Part shown: positions 32,265 through 41,380 of the stretch, piece by piece
How positions within the stretch are numbered: the first letter of the stretch is position 1
Layout of the letters: every line of letters starts with the position of its first letter
Source of the DNA: Falsiruegeria mediterranea M17
GTDB lineage: Bacteria > Pseudomonadota > Alphaproteobacteria > Rhodobacterales > Rhodobacteraceae
Assembly: GCF_900302455.1 (NCBI RefSeq)
Contig: NZ_ONZG01000006.1
Location: 62,001 to 126,000 of the forward strand
Reading direction: 5' to 3'
Length of the DNA stretch: 64,000 bases
The notes under the pieces: model-generated
Told to the model about the DNA's origin: nothing
What the model saw: only the letters and a program-made list of their open reading frames with translations
Databases searched by the model: none
Program-made: the position numbers and the translations under genes

Positions 32265-34625
32265 ATGCTGACCATTGTTCTTCGCATTCTTGCAATGTTG
32301 GCGCTGTTCTTCGTGGTGTCCACCACAGCCGCACAGGCCCAATTGTCACTCTACTCCGGTGCGGGCGGCTCCAGCAGCAGTGAAACCACGGCGGACACCG
32401 ATCTGGCCACGGCCATCCGAGAGGCGACCGAAGCCGGTGCCAGTGTCATCGTCATCGACAGTTCCGGCAATCTCGCGACGGCAGGTCAGACACCCGGTGC
32501 CGACGCAGAGGGCGAAAAGGCTGACCCGATGGGGGAGGCCTCGCAATTGATGCAGGCGCAATCGCAATGGGCCGAGTTCCGCAAGGCGCTTGAAGCGCGG
32601 CTTGCTGCTTTGCCCTATTCGATCTTCGAGGTGCAATACATCCTGCGCCAGACCAGCCCCGACGGTCAGATCAGCACTTACCTATGGGTTCTGGCAATCA
32701 ACATCGGTCTGCTACTGATTGGGCGGTGGTTGTCAGTAGAGATCTACGGAAAGCGGGTTGCAAAGAAATATGTGGTCTCGCGGATCAAGGACAATCCGGT
32801 CGGATATCAGGACAAGATGCCGTTCCTGGTGTTCCGCTTTGTCATGGGGATTGGTGGCACGCTGTTTGCGATGCTGTTTGCCACGATCATTGGCTTGCTG
32901 ATCTTTGGTGAGTCCGAAGACATTTCGATCCAGTTCACCGTCACAGCGATTTTCACGGCCTATTTCCTGTCGCGCACGGTCTCCGATCTTTGGCGGATGG
33001 TCTTGTCGCCATTTCTGAGCCAATACCGTATCCCTCCGTTTTCGGACAAGGACGCCAAGCGGCTGTACATCTGGGCGTCGGTTCTGGCGACCTACGATAT
33101 TTCAACGGTGCTGTTTTCCACCTGGGTCGCGGATTTTGGACTGAACTACAACGTCTACGCGATGGTTTATGGCGTGCTGACGGCGGCAGGTGCAGCGTTC
33201 AACGTGCTGATGATCCTGTTCAATGCGAGGGCCATCACAGAGGCCATACGCGCAGGTCGCAGCAAAGAGCAGGTCTCTTGGATGCTGTGGGCGATTTCGA
33301 TCGCCTGGGCCCCGGTTCTGATCCTTTACATCGCGTTCAGCTGGTTCTCGCTGGCATTGGATCTTGTGCTGGAGAACCCGGTTCCGATCCCATTGATTGC
33401 CGGCACCTATGGAATATTCATGTCTGTCGTCGTCGCTTATGGCGCGATGAACTACATGCTGGAGCGGTATTTCAACCGGTCGCGCAAGGTGCAGCAGATC
33501 AACGCTGAATTGGCTGAAGCCGAGGCAAGTGAAGAACCGCTACCGGCACTGCCGATGGAGTTGGCGCATACGATCTCGACCTATGAGGATCTGGCACGAC
33601 GGGTGGCAGGCATCCTGGCCTTTGTGGTTGGGGCCTATGCCCTGCTGGTGATCTGGAACCCGGATGCAGATTGGACCCAGGATCTGCCGATGGAACGGTT
33701 CCTGGACGTGATGATGATCCTGTTCATCGGCTATGTCGTCTTCCACTTTTTCCGCATCTGGATCGACAGCAAGATTGCTGAAGAGGGTGGAGACATGGAA
33801 GAAGGCGAGCTGGGGGATGAGGGCGGTGGCTCATCTGCAAGCCGTTTGGCGACCCTGTTGCCGCTGTTCCGGGGGGCGATCCTGGCCGTTGTTGTCGTAT
33901 CGATCGTTTTGATCGTGTTGCTGGAAATCGGCATCAACGTGAGCCCGCTGTTCGCGGGTGCAGGTGTTGTTGGTCTGGCGGTGGGCTTCGGCTCTCAGAC
34001 GCTTGTGCGGGACATCTTCTCGGGTGCGTTTTTCCTGCTGGATGACGCGTTCCGCAAGGGGGAATACATCGACATTGGCGATGTGAAGGGCACGGTCGAA
34101 AAGATCTCGGTTCGGTCGTTCCAGTTGCGCCACCATCTGGGCGCGCTCAACACCATTCCGTTTGGCGAGATCAAGGTTCTCACGAACTACTCCCGTGACT
34201 GGGTGATCATGAAGCTGCCCCTTCGGGTGACCTATGACACCGACGTTGAAAAGGTGCGCAAACTGATCAAGAACCTCGGGAAAGAGCTGCTGACCGATCC
34301 GGTGATCGGCGACAACTTCATCCAGCCGCTCAAATCGCAGGGTGTGATCGAGATGCAGGATTCCGCGATGATCATCCGGGTCAAGTTTATGACTAAACCG
34401 GGCGATCAGTGGCTTGTACGCAAGCGTGTGTATCAAGATATTCGCGAACTCTTTGCCCGTGAAGGCGTGAAATTTGCCCACCGCGAAGTTACCGTGCGCC
34501 TTGCGGATGAGAAAGACCCCAAAGACCTGTCCGCGAAACAGCGCGAAGCGGTCACTGGCGCGGTGCAGGCAGCCATTGATGAAGACTACCTAGATGACAT
34601 TGGGCCTGGCGGCGACCAGGACTAA
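32265..34625 (+). CDS. Large MscS-family mechanosensitive channel
   Basis: A 786-residue inner-membrane channel. The N-terminus is a signal peptide (cleavage after AAQA, about residue 25), followed by about 110 periplasmic residues with a Ser/Thr-rich stretch. About ten membrane helices lie between 140 and 570. The MscS pore helix and following beta domain are at about 555-700: LFAGAGVVGLAVGFGSQTLV, RDIFSGAFFLLDDAFRKGEY and GTVEKISVRSFQLRHHLGAL. Such MscK/YbiO-size members gate on membrane tension at osmotic downshock. It is monocistronic, with its own promoter region, and converges on the peptide transporter operon across a repeat-like structure. Confidence 0.9.
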   Translation: MLTIVLRILAMLALFFVVSTTAAQAQLSLYSGAGGSSSSETTADTDLATAIREATEAGASVIVIDSSGNLATAGQTPGADAEGEKADPMGEASQLMQAQSQWAEFRKALEARLAALPYSIFEVQYILRQTSPDGQISTYLWVLAINIGLLLIGRWLSVEIYGKRVAKKYVVSRIKDNPVGYQDKMPFLVFRFVMGIGGTLFAMLFATIIGLLIFGESEDISIQFTVTAIFTAYFLSRTVSDLWRMVLSPFLSQYRIPPFSDKDAKRLYIWASVLATYDISTVLFSTWVADFGLNYNVYAMVYGVLTAAGAAFNVLMILFNARAITEAIRAGRSKEQVSWMLWAISIAWAPVLILYIAFSWFSLALDLVLENPVPIPLIAGTYGIFMSVVVAYGAMNYMLERYFNRSRKVQQINAELAEAEASEEPLPALPMELAHTISTYEDLARRVAGILAFVVGAYALLVIWNPDADWTQDLPMERFLDVMMILFIGYVVFHFFRIWIDSKIAEEGGDMEEGELGDEGGGSSASRLATLLPLFRGAILAVVVVSIVLIVLLEIGINVSPLFAGAGVVGLAVGFGSQTLVRDIFSGAFFLLDDAFRKGEYIDIGDVKGTVEKISVRSFQLRHHLGALNTIPFGEIKVLTNYSRDWVIMKLPLRVTYDTDVEKVRKLIKNLGKELLTDPVIGDNFIQPLKSQGVIEMQDSAMIIRVKFMTKPGDQWLVRKRVYQDIRELFAREGVKFAHREVTVRLADEKDPKDLSAKQREAVTGAVQAAIDEDYLDDIGPGGDQD

Positions 34626-34631
34626 AGCTCC

Positions 34632-34710
34632 GGGGGGCTCCCGCCCCCTTGGCGTCTTTCTGACGAAATACCCTCGGGGTTGGGCGTAGCGCCGCGCTGA
34701 TGCGCGGCGC
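34632..34710. repeat. Hairpin-rich intergenic element, distant relative (copy E)
   Basis: A G6/C5 hairpin around CTCCCG (34632-34648) resembles the left end of copies A-C. GCGCCGCGC-TGAT-GCGCGGCGC (34689-34710), a perfect 9-bp stem followed by GGTT, matches the inner hairpin of copy C (GCGCCGGGC-AAA-GCCCGGCGC-GGTT) in form. The conserved 33-bp block is absent. It sits between the convergent channel and permease genes and probably serves as a bidirectional 3' end. Confidence 0.5.
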
Positions 34711-34769
34711 GGTTGCTCTGCTTGGTATTTGGTTTGGCAGAACCTCTAGGGGCGTTCGGTATGCCCGGT

Positions 34770-35924
34770 TTACTGCTGGTAAGGATCGAGGCTATCGCGC
34801 AAGCCGTCACCCAAGAAGTTGAAGGCCAGTACAATGATGATGATTGGAATCATCGGGATGGCTGTCCACGGGTAAATCTCGATCGAAGCAAGGTTTTGCG
34901 CGTCGTTCAGCATCACGCCCCAACTCACGGCAGGCGCCCTGAGACCGAGCCCCAGGAAGCTGAGGGCTGTCTCCCCCAGGATCATCGCCGGAATCGACAG
35001 CGTGGCGCTGGCGATCAGGTGGCTCATGAAGTTGGGCAGCAGGTGCTTGCGGATCACCCGACCCGAGCTTGCACCCATCATTTCCGCTGCGCGTACGTAT
35101 TCCTCTTCACGCAACGACAGGAACTTGGCGCGGACCGCACGGGCGAGGCCTGGCCAGTCCAGGATGCCGAGGATGATCGAGATGATGAAGAAGACGGCCA
35201 CCGGCCCCCAGTTCGACGGCACCGCCGCCGACAAAGCCAGCCAAAGCGGCAGTTCGGGCAGGGATCGCAGGATCTCGATCACGCGATTGATGACCCAGTC
35301 GATACGACCGCCAAAGTAGCCCGCAATCGAGCCAAGCAGGATGCCCAGAAAGAAGGACACAGATATGCCGATCAGGCCAACGGTGAGCGAGAGTTGCGCG
35401 CCATAAAGGATGCGGCTGAACACATCGCGTCCCAAACGGTCGGATCCCCACAGGAACAATGTGGCCCCGTCAGGGGCGCAGAACAGATGCGTGTCGCTGG
35501 GGATGAAACCGGCCAAGCTGTACTCGGCGCCTTCGCAAAAGAATTCGAGCGGAACCGGGGTCGTTGTGTCCGGTTTGAACACCCACTGGAATGTTTCCAG
35601 ATCTGCCTCTGCCGTGATTGGATAGACAAAGGGACCCAGGAATTCGCCCTCATGCACCCAATGCACGGCCTGTGGCGGGGCATAAAGGTGGTCCGAGTTT
35701 CGTTCATTCGCACCATAGGGCGCGATGAAGCCGGCAAAGGGCAGCATCAAATAGCAAAACAGCAGAAAGATGCCCGAAATCAAACCCAGCTTGTGGGTCT
35801 TGAACTTGCGCCAGATAAGCACCCAATTGGGCGCGTCCAGATCGCGGCGTTCCAGTTGTTGGATCGAAACCTGCGGGTCGTATGGCGCGTCATCGACGTA
35901 GCGCCCGTCGGGGAGTTTGGTCAT
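34770..35924 (-). CDS. Peptide-type ABC transporter permease (DppC/OppC-like)
   Basis: A 384-residue permease. One membrane helix (about 43-65, LGLISGIFLLFCYLMLPFAG) is followed by about 120 hydrophilic residues that should be periplasmic. They include two Cys (FFCEGAEYS, HLFCAPDG) that could pair. The five-helix permease core then carries the coupling loop RAAEMMGASSGRVIRKHLLP. The insert is longer than in standard OppC proteins and resembles a subgroup paired with unusual binding proteins. It overlaps the other permease by ATGA and closes the operon ATPase, binding protein, permease, permease. Confidence 0.88.
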   Translation of the reverse strand: MTKLPDGRYVDDAPYDPQVSIQQLERRDLDAPNWVLIWRKFKTHKLGLISGIFLLFCYLMLPFAGFIAPYGANERNSDHLYAPPQAVHWVHEGEFLGPFVYPITAEADLETFQWVFKPDTTTPVPLEFFCEGAEYSLAGFIPSDTHLFCAPDGATLFLWGSDRLGRDVFSRILYGAQLSLTVGLIGISVSFFLGILLGSIAGYFGGRIDWVINRVIEILRSLPELPLWLALSAAVPSNWGPVAVFFIISIILGILDWPGLARAVRAKFLSLREEEYVRAAEMMGASSGRVIRKHLLPNFMSHLIASATLSIPAMILGETALSFLGLGLRAPAVSWGVMLNDAQNLASIEIYPWTAIPMIPIIIIVLAFNFLGDGLRDSLDPYQQ

Positions 35925-36949
35925 GACTCGCGCCCTTCATATCTGATGCGCGGGTCAAGCATGACCAGCAGAATGTCTGATATCATGGTGCCGATCAGGG
36001 TCAGCAAGGCCACAAACATCAGGATGAAAGCCGACAGGAATTGATCCTGTGTCTTGAGAGCGGTCAGCAGTGCCGGGCCGATGGTTTGCAGGCCCATCAC
36101 AACCGAGACCAGAACCGAACCCGAAACCATCGAGGGCAGCAGGTTACCGATGTCGGCCACAAAGGGGTTGAACGCCACGCGCAGTGGATACTTGGTAAGC
36201 ATCCGGCTGGGGGCCATGCCTTTGGCGATGGCGGTTTCCACGTAGGGTTTGCCCAATTCGTCCAACATGTTGGCCCGCAGGCGCTGCATCATCGCGGATG
36301 CACCAGCGGTGCCGATCACGATTGTAGGTACAATCAGATGCACCATGATCGATTTCATCTTTTCCCAGGTCAGCGGTTCCCCCTCAAACGAGGGGTCCAT
36401 CAGGCCGCCGATGGGAATGTTCAGGTACTTGCGCCCATAATAATAAAGGATCAGCGCCAGCAAGAAGTTCGGCGTGGCCAGGCCCAGATAGCCGACAAAG
36501 GCCGAAGTATAATCGATCCAGGTGCGCGACTTGGCGGCGGCGATCACGCCCAGGGGCAGGGCCAGCGCATAAACAAAGACGATGGCGGCCATGTTGACCA
36601 GAACCGTAAGCCACAGGCTGTCGCCGACGATCTCGCGCACGGGGCGGTCAAACTCGAACGACCAGCCAAAGTTGCCTTGGATCAGACCGGAAAACCCATG
36701 CGGGCCGGGCATGAAGCCCATCCAGATCATGTACTGTTCCCACAGGGCGCGATCCAGTGCGTATTCCTTGCGTAGGAATTCGGCCTTGGCGACACCCGCG
36801 GATTGGCCCGAAGCCTTGAGCTCGGCGATCTGGTTCGACAGGTAGTCGCCTGGGGGCAGGTTGATGATCACGAACACCAGAACCGACACCACCAGCAGGG
36901 TCAGCAGCATGGTGCCAAAGCGATAAATTGCGTAGCGCAGGATGCTCAT
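35921..36949 (-). CDS. Peptide-type ABC transporter permease (DppB/OppB-like)
   Basis: A 342-residue inner-membrane permease. The first helix YRFGTMLLTLLVVSVLVFVI is followed by NLPPGDYLSNQIAELKASGQ, the extracytoplasmic stretch of OppB proteins. Further helices run to the C-terminus, with the coupling loop RANMLDELGKPYVETAIAKG docking on the ATPase. It pairs with the DppC-like subunit encoded next to it; 13 bp separate it from the binding protein. The substrate class (oligopeptides, opines, glycosides or related) is not decided by the sequence. Confidence 0.9.
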   Translation of the reverse strand: MSILRYAIYRFGTMLLTLLVVSVLVFVIINLPPGDYLSNQIAELKASGQSAGVAKAEFLRKEYALDRALWEQYMIWMGFMPGPHGFSGLIQGNFGWSFEFDRPVREIVGDSLWLTVLVNMAAIVFVYALALPLGVIAAAKSRTWIDYTSAFVGYLGLATPNFLLALILYYYGRKYLNIPIGGLMDPSFEGEPLTWEKMKSIMVHLIVPTIVIGTAGASAMMQRLRANMLDELGKPYVETAIAKGMAPSRMLTKYPLRVAFNPFVADIGNLLPSMVSGSVLVSVVMGLQTIGPALLTALKTQDQFLSAFILMFVALLTLIGTMISDILLVMLDPRIRYEGRES

Positions 36950-36962
36950 TCAGCTTGTCCCG

Positions 36963-38879
36963 TCACTCGGCCATGAAAAATTCGTCGGGCCGATGCACGC
37001 CGAAGTGCGCACCGGGGTCCCAAGCCCATAGACCCTTTTTGGGCACGTTGCGCATCCGGTTCGATACGACGATGGGCTGCGGCGCCTCGGCCAGAATACC
37101 AATGCCAAAAAGCTGTTCCGAGTGAATCTTCAGCATCTCTGTCCAGACGGCGGCGCGCTGTTCGTCAGTGTCGGCGCGGTCCCAATCCAGAGCCAGTTCC
37201 ATCAGACGTTGCGCCTCAGGCATGTCTGGGGCTTCGCCGACATCGCCATTGGTCTGGTAATTCTGCCCCCATTTGGGCCAGGCCAAAAACTCCTGATGGC
37301 GCGGTGCCAGATAATCGGGTGAGGTGTAGGTCTGCGGGATGCCATTGTCCCAGCCAAACCAGACCGAGGCCATGGTGTTGCCCGCATAAACCCGGTTGCG
37401 CAGGATGTCGCGGTCCAGCGGACGCATGACCAGTTTGACGCCGATCTCGCGCCAGGTGTCGGTCACGATTTGCAGCGCGTTTTCAACCTCTTGCCGCTCG
37501 CCCGCCGTTTCAATGACGATTTCCATCGGACGACCATCTGGCAGCATGCGGATGCCGTTGCCATCGCGTTTGTCCAACCCGGCCTCGTCCAGCAAGGCGT
37601 TGGCAGTTTCGGGGTCAAAGGCGGCCCAGGCGTCGCGCAATTCCTGTTTGAAGAACGGAGAGGCAGGCAACACGGTCATCGAACCAGGCTTGGCCAGCTT
37701 GAAATAGAGCGCCTGATTGATGGTTTTGCGGTCGATGCCAAGCGACAGCGCGCGGCGCACGCGCACGTCCCGCATAATCTCACGCCAGACCGGATCGGCA
37801 TAGTTCAGGTTAGGATAGATCGCGATTTGCGAGGCCACGCCCGTCTGCCACAGGTTTGTTTTGTAGTTCCCGTCAGCTTCGCCCTTTTTCAGGATCGACG
37901 TGTCGCGAAAGTCCAACCCACGCCCTTGCAGGTCAACCTCGCCCGCGTTGGACTTGGCGGCGACCAGACCTGGGGCGACGATTTCCATCTCGACGATGTC
38001 GATATAGGGCAGTTGCACGCCGTTGCTGTCGATGCGGTGGTAATAGGGGTTGCGGACAAAGTTGTGGCGGATCTTCTTGCCCGCGCTTGCATTGATCCAG
38101 GGCTGAAGGGTGGGAAGTTCGGAATTGTCGAACTTGTACATGTTGTCGCGCTTGTTGTGCAGCGCGGCCCAGCTTTTGACCCGGGCGTCTTCGACTTTCA
38201 CCGCCAACTGCTCGGCGTCAGCGAAATCGCCATGATAATCCTTCAGGAAATGCGCTGGGCGGTAGATGAACGGTGGGCGCGCCTGAGCAAGCGATTGCAG
38301 GAAATTGGGGTTCGGGTGCTCCCATTCATATACAACGGTAAGCTCGTCGGGGAACGAGACCTTGGGCAACTCGCCCTCGATCCGCAGGAAATCAAGCGGG
38401 CCGGCGGGGCTGAGCAGCGGGTTGTTGGCAACGTCTTCCCACCAGTATCTGAAATCGTCCGAGGTGAACGGCGCGCCATCAGACCATTTGTGGCCCGGGC
38501 GCAGGCGTAAGGTGAACTTGCGGTTGTTTTCATTCTCGTAAGACGCCAGCAGGTCTGGCACAAGCTCGTAATTCTCGTTGTAGCCGACCAGACGAGCATA
38601 GCCATAAACCACCATCTGCCGGATGTCCTTGGACCGGGTCACCATGGTCGAAAGCGTACCGCCTTGCTGGCCGAATTCGCGGCCCTTGGCCTCCAAATCA
38701 ACAATGATTGGCTCGTCCGGGATGCGCTCGTTCACCGGGGGCAGATCACCAGCGTCCACTTCGGCCTGCCAGAAGGAGCTTTCCTGCAGCGGCGGGATCG
38801 GGTTCGCTCCGGCGGGCATCAGGCTGGCGATCACCAGCGATGCGGCAAGAAACAAAGAGCGGCGTTTGGGTTCAAACAT
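36963..38879 (-). CDS. Periplasmic substrate-binding protein of the peptide ABC family (SBP_bac_5)
   Basis: A 638-residue binding protein, long for the family. A signal peptide is present (FLAASLVIASLMPAGA, cleavage about residue 25). Family blocks are RKFTLRLRPGHKWSDGAPFT (near 128), DDFRYWWEDV, VRRALSLGIDRKTINQALYF and ANALLDEAGLDKRDGNGIRM. The extra length lies mostly in the N-terminal 60 residues and in an Asp/Asn-rich middle region. Its ATG overlaps the ATPase stop by 8 bp, so the ATPase gene is translated first and is coupled to it, the reverse of the usual binding-protein-first order. Confidence 0.9.
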   Translation of the reverse strand: MFEPKRRSLFLAASLVIASLMPAGANPIPPLQESSFWQAEVDAGDLPPVNERIPDEPIIVDLEAKGREFGQQGGTLSTMVTRSKDIRQMVVYGYARLVGYNENYELVPDLLASYENENNRKFTLRLRPGHKWSDGAPFTSDDFRYWWEDVANNPLLSPAGPLDFLRIEGELPKVSFPDELTVVYEWEHPNPNFLQSLAQARPPFIYRPAHFLKDYHGDFADAEQLAVKVEDARVKSWAALHNKRDNMYKFDNSELPTLQPWINASAGKKIRHNFVRNPYYHRIDSNGVQLPYIDIVEMEIVAPGLVAAKSNAGEVDLQGRGLDFRDTSILKKGEADGNYKTNLWQTGVASQIAIYPNLNYADPVWREIMRDVRVRRALSLGIDRKTINQALYFKLAKPGSMTVLPASPFFKQELRDAWAAFDPETANALLDEAGLDKRDGNGIRMLPDGRPMEIVIETAGERQEVENALQIVTDTWREIGVKLVMRPLDRDILRNRVYAGNTMASVWFGWDNGIPQTYTSPDYLAPRHQEFLAWPKWGQNYQTNGDVGEAPDMPEAQRLMELALDWDRADTDEQRAAVWTEMLKIHSEQLFGIGILAEAPQPIVVSNRMRNVPKKGLWAWDPGAHFGVHRPDEFFMAE

Positions 38880-40644
38880 GACAGCGTACCTTATGGCCGG
38901 GTTCCAGCTCCACCAATGAGGGTACCATGGTGTCGGTAAAACGGAAGGCTTCGGCCCATTTTTCAGGAGAGCCGGCGCCTTGGGCGACCAGTTTGAGGTT
39001 GATGGGGCGCTCGATATCCGGCTCGGGTTGAGCCGCGATCAACGCTTTGGTGTAAGGATGTTGGGGATTATAGAACAAAGTATCGGGGGGGGCCTGTTCG
39101 ACGATCAGACCTTGTCGCATCACGGCGACCTCATCGGCGATACGGGCCACAACGGCCAGATCGTGCGAGATGAAGAGATAGCTGAGACCCAGCCCCTCTT
39201 GCAGTTCTTCCAGCAGGGTCAGGATCTGTTCCTGAACAGACACATCAAGGGCCGAGGTCGGTTCGTCACAGACAATCAATGACGGATCCAGCATCATGGC
39301 GCGCGCAACCGACAGGCGTTGGCGTTGCCCGCCCGAGAACGCATGTGGATAACGTTTCAGCATGTCCGAGTTCAGGCCAACGCGCTGTAGCATCTGGGCC
39401 GCCTTGTCGCGCTGTTCGGATTTGGTGCCGATTTTGTGGATCTCGAGCGGTTCGGTCATCGCATCCTGCACCCGCATACGCGGGCTGAGCGAGCTGTAGG
39501 GGTCTTGAAACACCATCTGCGCGTCCCGTTGGAACGCGGTGCGGGTGGCGCGGTCCATCTTGTGGACGGTGATCGGATCAGCGCCCGGTGTCGCGCGGAA
39601 CAGAACTTCGCTACCTTCGTCCGGCAACTCGGCCCCAAGGGCAATGCGGGCCGCTGTGGTCTTGCCTGAGCCACTTTCGCCCACAATGGCGAGCGTCTTG
39701 CCGCGTGGCAGTTTCAGATCAACGCCCCGACAGGCATGCACCAGAACGTCCGGCTTCCAGGCCGAGCCTGATCGCATGGTGAACGTCTTGTTGACCTTGT
39801 TCATCTCCAAGATCAGGTCGTCGTCGGGCAGTGGGGGCGCTAGCGTTGCCTCTGCCGGAATGGCAGGGGCCGCGTTGAACAGTTGCTGCGTGTAAGGATG
39901 CGCAGGGGACTTGAGCAACGGCTCAGCGGCACCAGCTTCCATCACGCGGCCCTTGTGCATGACGACGACCTTTTCGGCCATGTTTGCCACCACGCCCAAA
40001 TCATGGGTCACCAGGATCAGAGCCATGCCTGTTTCCTGTTGCAGTTCCTTGATCAGGCCCAGAACCTGCGCCTGTGTGGTCACGTCGAGGGCTGTGGTCG
40101 GTTCGTCAGCGATCAGCAGATCGGGTTTCGATACCATTGCCATCGCGATCATCGCCCGCTGGCGCATGCCACCTGACATCTCGAACGGATAAGAGCGATA
40201 GGCGCGTTCAGGGTCGGGAAAGCCCACCCGCTCGAATGTCTGCAGAACCTGACGCTTGGCCTCTTTCTCGGACGCGCCGCGGTGCAGCCATAGAACTTCG
40301 CTCACCTGATTGCCGATCCGATGCAGCGGCGACAAGGAGCGCATCGGTTCCTGAAAGATCATCGAGACCTGATCGCCACGCACATCACGCATCTTGCGTT
40401 CGGACATCTCGGACAGCGTCAGGGGCCCTTTTTCCGTGTTCAGCGTGATCCGACCCGACCGGATTTGCGCGGCCCTTGGCAGGATGCGCAACACAGCACG
40501 GCAGGTGACGGTCTTGCCTGATCCGGATTCCCCAACCAAGGCAAGCGTTTCACCGGGCATCACGTCAAAGTTCACATCTTTGACAACCGCTTCGCCGGAC
40601 CCGAATCCAATGCTCAGATTTTCGACAGATAACAAAGGGGTCAT
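38872..40644 (-). CDS. Tandem ABC ATPase of the peptide transporter (DppD-DppF fusion type)
   Basis: A 590-residue protein with two full ATPase domains. Domain 1 (about 1-265) has [30 protein letters not shown] and [14 protein letters not shown]. Domain 2 (about 285-560) has [30 protein letters not shown] and [16 protein letters not shown]. Each is followed by a peptide-transporter C-terminal segment ([10 protein letters not shown] and [10 protein letters not shown]). Fused ATPases like this occur in YejF- and GsiA-type importers. It is the first gene of the operon, 229 bp from the divergent methyltransferase. Confidence 0.93.
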   Translation of the reverse strand: MTPLLSVENLSIGFGSGEAVVKDVNFDVMPGETLALVGESGSGKTVTCRAVLRILPRAAQIRSGRITLNTEKGPLTLSEMSERKMRDVRGDQVSMIFQEPMRSLSPLHRIGNQVSEVLWLHRGASEKEAKRQVLQTFERVGFPDPERAYRSYPFEMSGGMRQRAMIAMAMVSKPDLLIADEPTTALDVTTQAQVLGLIKELQQETGMALILVTHDLGVVANMAEKVVVMHKGRVMEAGAAEPLLKSPAHPYTQQLFNAAPAIPAEATLAPPLPDDDLILEMNKVNKTFTMRSGSAWKPDVLVHACRGVDLKLPRGKTLAIVGESGSGKTTAARIALGAELPDEGSEVLFRATPGADPITVHKMDRATRTAFQRDAQMVFQDPYSSLSPRMRVQDAMTEPLEIHKIGTKSEQRDKAAQMLQRVGLNSDMLKRYPHAFSGGQRQRLSVARAMMLDPSLIVCDEPTSALDVSVQEQILTLLEELQEGLGLSYLFISHDLAVVARIADEVAVMRQGLIVEQAPPDTLFYNPQHPYTKALIAAQPEPDIERPINLKLVAQGAGSPEKWAEAFRFTDTMVPSLVELEPGHKVRCHV

Positions 40645-40751
40645 TCAGGCTGTCCACCCGACTGGCCGGTACGCAACATCAGTCTATCGATCCCCCTGGT
40701 CATTCTGCGTCACTTTCGCGCGCGTACCCCCCTCTAGTCAAACCCGAAATT

Positions 40752-40766
40752 GTGACTAAACGTCAC
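40752..40766. promoter_or_regulatory. Inverted repeat in the divergent region before the ABC operon
   Basis: GTGAC (40752-40756), TAAAC, GTCAC (40762-40766), in the 229-bp region between the divergent ABC operon and the methyltransferase-ackA genes. The centre lies about 115 bp from both start codons, so it could serve either side. The arms are short and the match could be chance. Confidence 0.25.
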
Positions 40767-40873
40767 GAAACAGGGAGAATTAGGACAACTGTGCCTACAC
40801 AAGCGCACCCGGATTTGGCATGAGGGGGTAAGTTGCGGCCCAATGGGCCGGTTGTGCCAAAGGAGTACCGCCC

Positions 40874-41371
40874 GTGAGCAGAGACGTCAGCCGCCTTGAT
40901 CTTTTCATCGACCGGATGGTCTCGCAGCGCGCTTGCCTGGATTTTGCGATTGCCGAAACGACCGCAATGACGGGCCCCGTGTTCGAGTTGGGTCTGGGCA
41001 ATGGCCGCACCTATCACCACATGAAAACCCACATCAAAGGGCGTGACACTTATGTGTTTGAACGCGCCGTGGCCTCGCACCCGGATTCGACCCCGCCGGA
41101 TGAGATGCTGATCCTGGGCGATGTGCGCGAAACGCTGCCCGCCTCGGTCGAGCGCTTTGGGGCCACCGCCAGCCTGATCCATGCGGATCTTGGGGGGCAC
41201 AACCGCGAAAAGAACGATGTGTTTGCCCGGTTTGTTTCGCCGTTGATCGAACCCTTGCTTGCGCCTGGTGGGCTGATGGTGTCAAGCGACCGGATGTATT
41301 TCGAAACCCTGACCGAACTGCCGCTGCCACCCGGCGCAGTCGAAGGGCGCTGTTTCGTATATCGCCGCTAG
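40874..41371 (+). CDS. Small SAM-dependent methyltransferase (paralogue of 25194-25670)
   Basis: A 165-residue methyltransferase with SRLDLFIDRMVSQRACLDFA at the start, motif I VFELGLGNGRTYHHMKTHIK (about 35-54), VFERAVASHPDSTPP, then LAPGGLMVSSDRMYFETL and the ending GRCFVYRR. The same series of blocks appears in the protein at 25194-25670. AGGAG at 40861-40865 is 8 nt before the GTG start. It lies 9 bp upstream of ackA and is probably co-transcribed with it, a pairing with no obvious biochemical reason. Substrate is unknown. Confidence 0.8.
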   Translation: MSRDVSRLDLFIDRMVSQRACLDFAIAETTAMTGPVFELGLGNGRTYHHMKTHIKGRDTYVFERAVASHPDSTPPDEMLILGDVRETLPASVERFGATASLIHADLGGHNREKNDVFARFVSPLIEPLLAPGGLMVSSDRMYFETLTELPLPPGAVEGRCFVYRR

Positions 41372-41380
41372 GGGGCAGAT

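Noticed and set aside
40479-40760. Plus-strand open frame over the end of the ABC ATPase and the spacer
   Set aside because: It is antisense to the ATPase start and continues into the divergent promoter region, with no ribosome site and no protein-like character.
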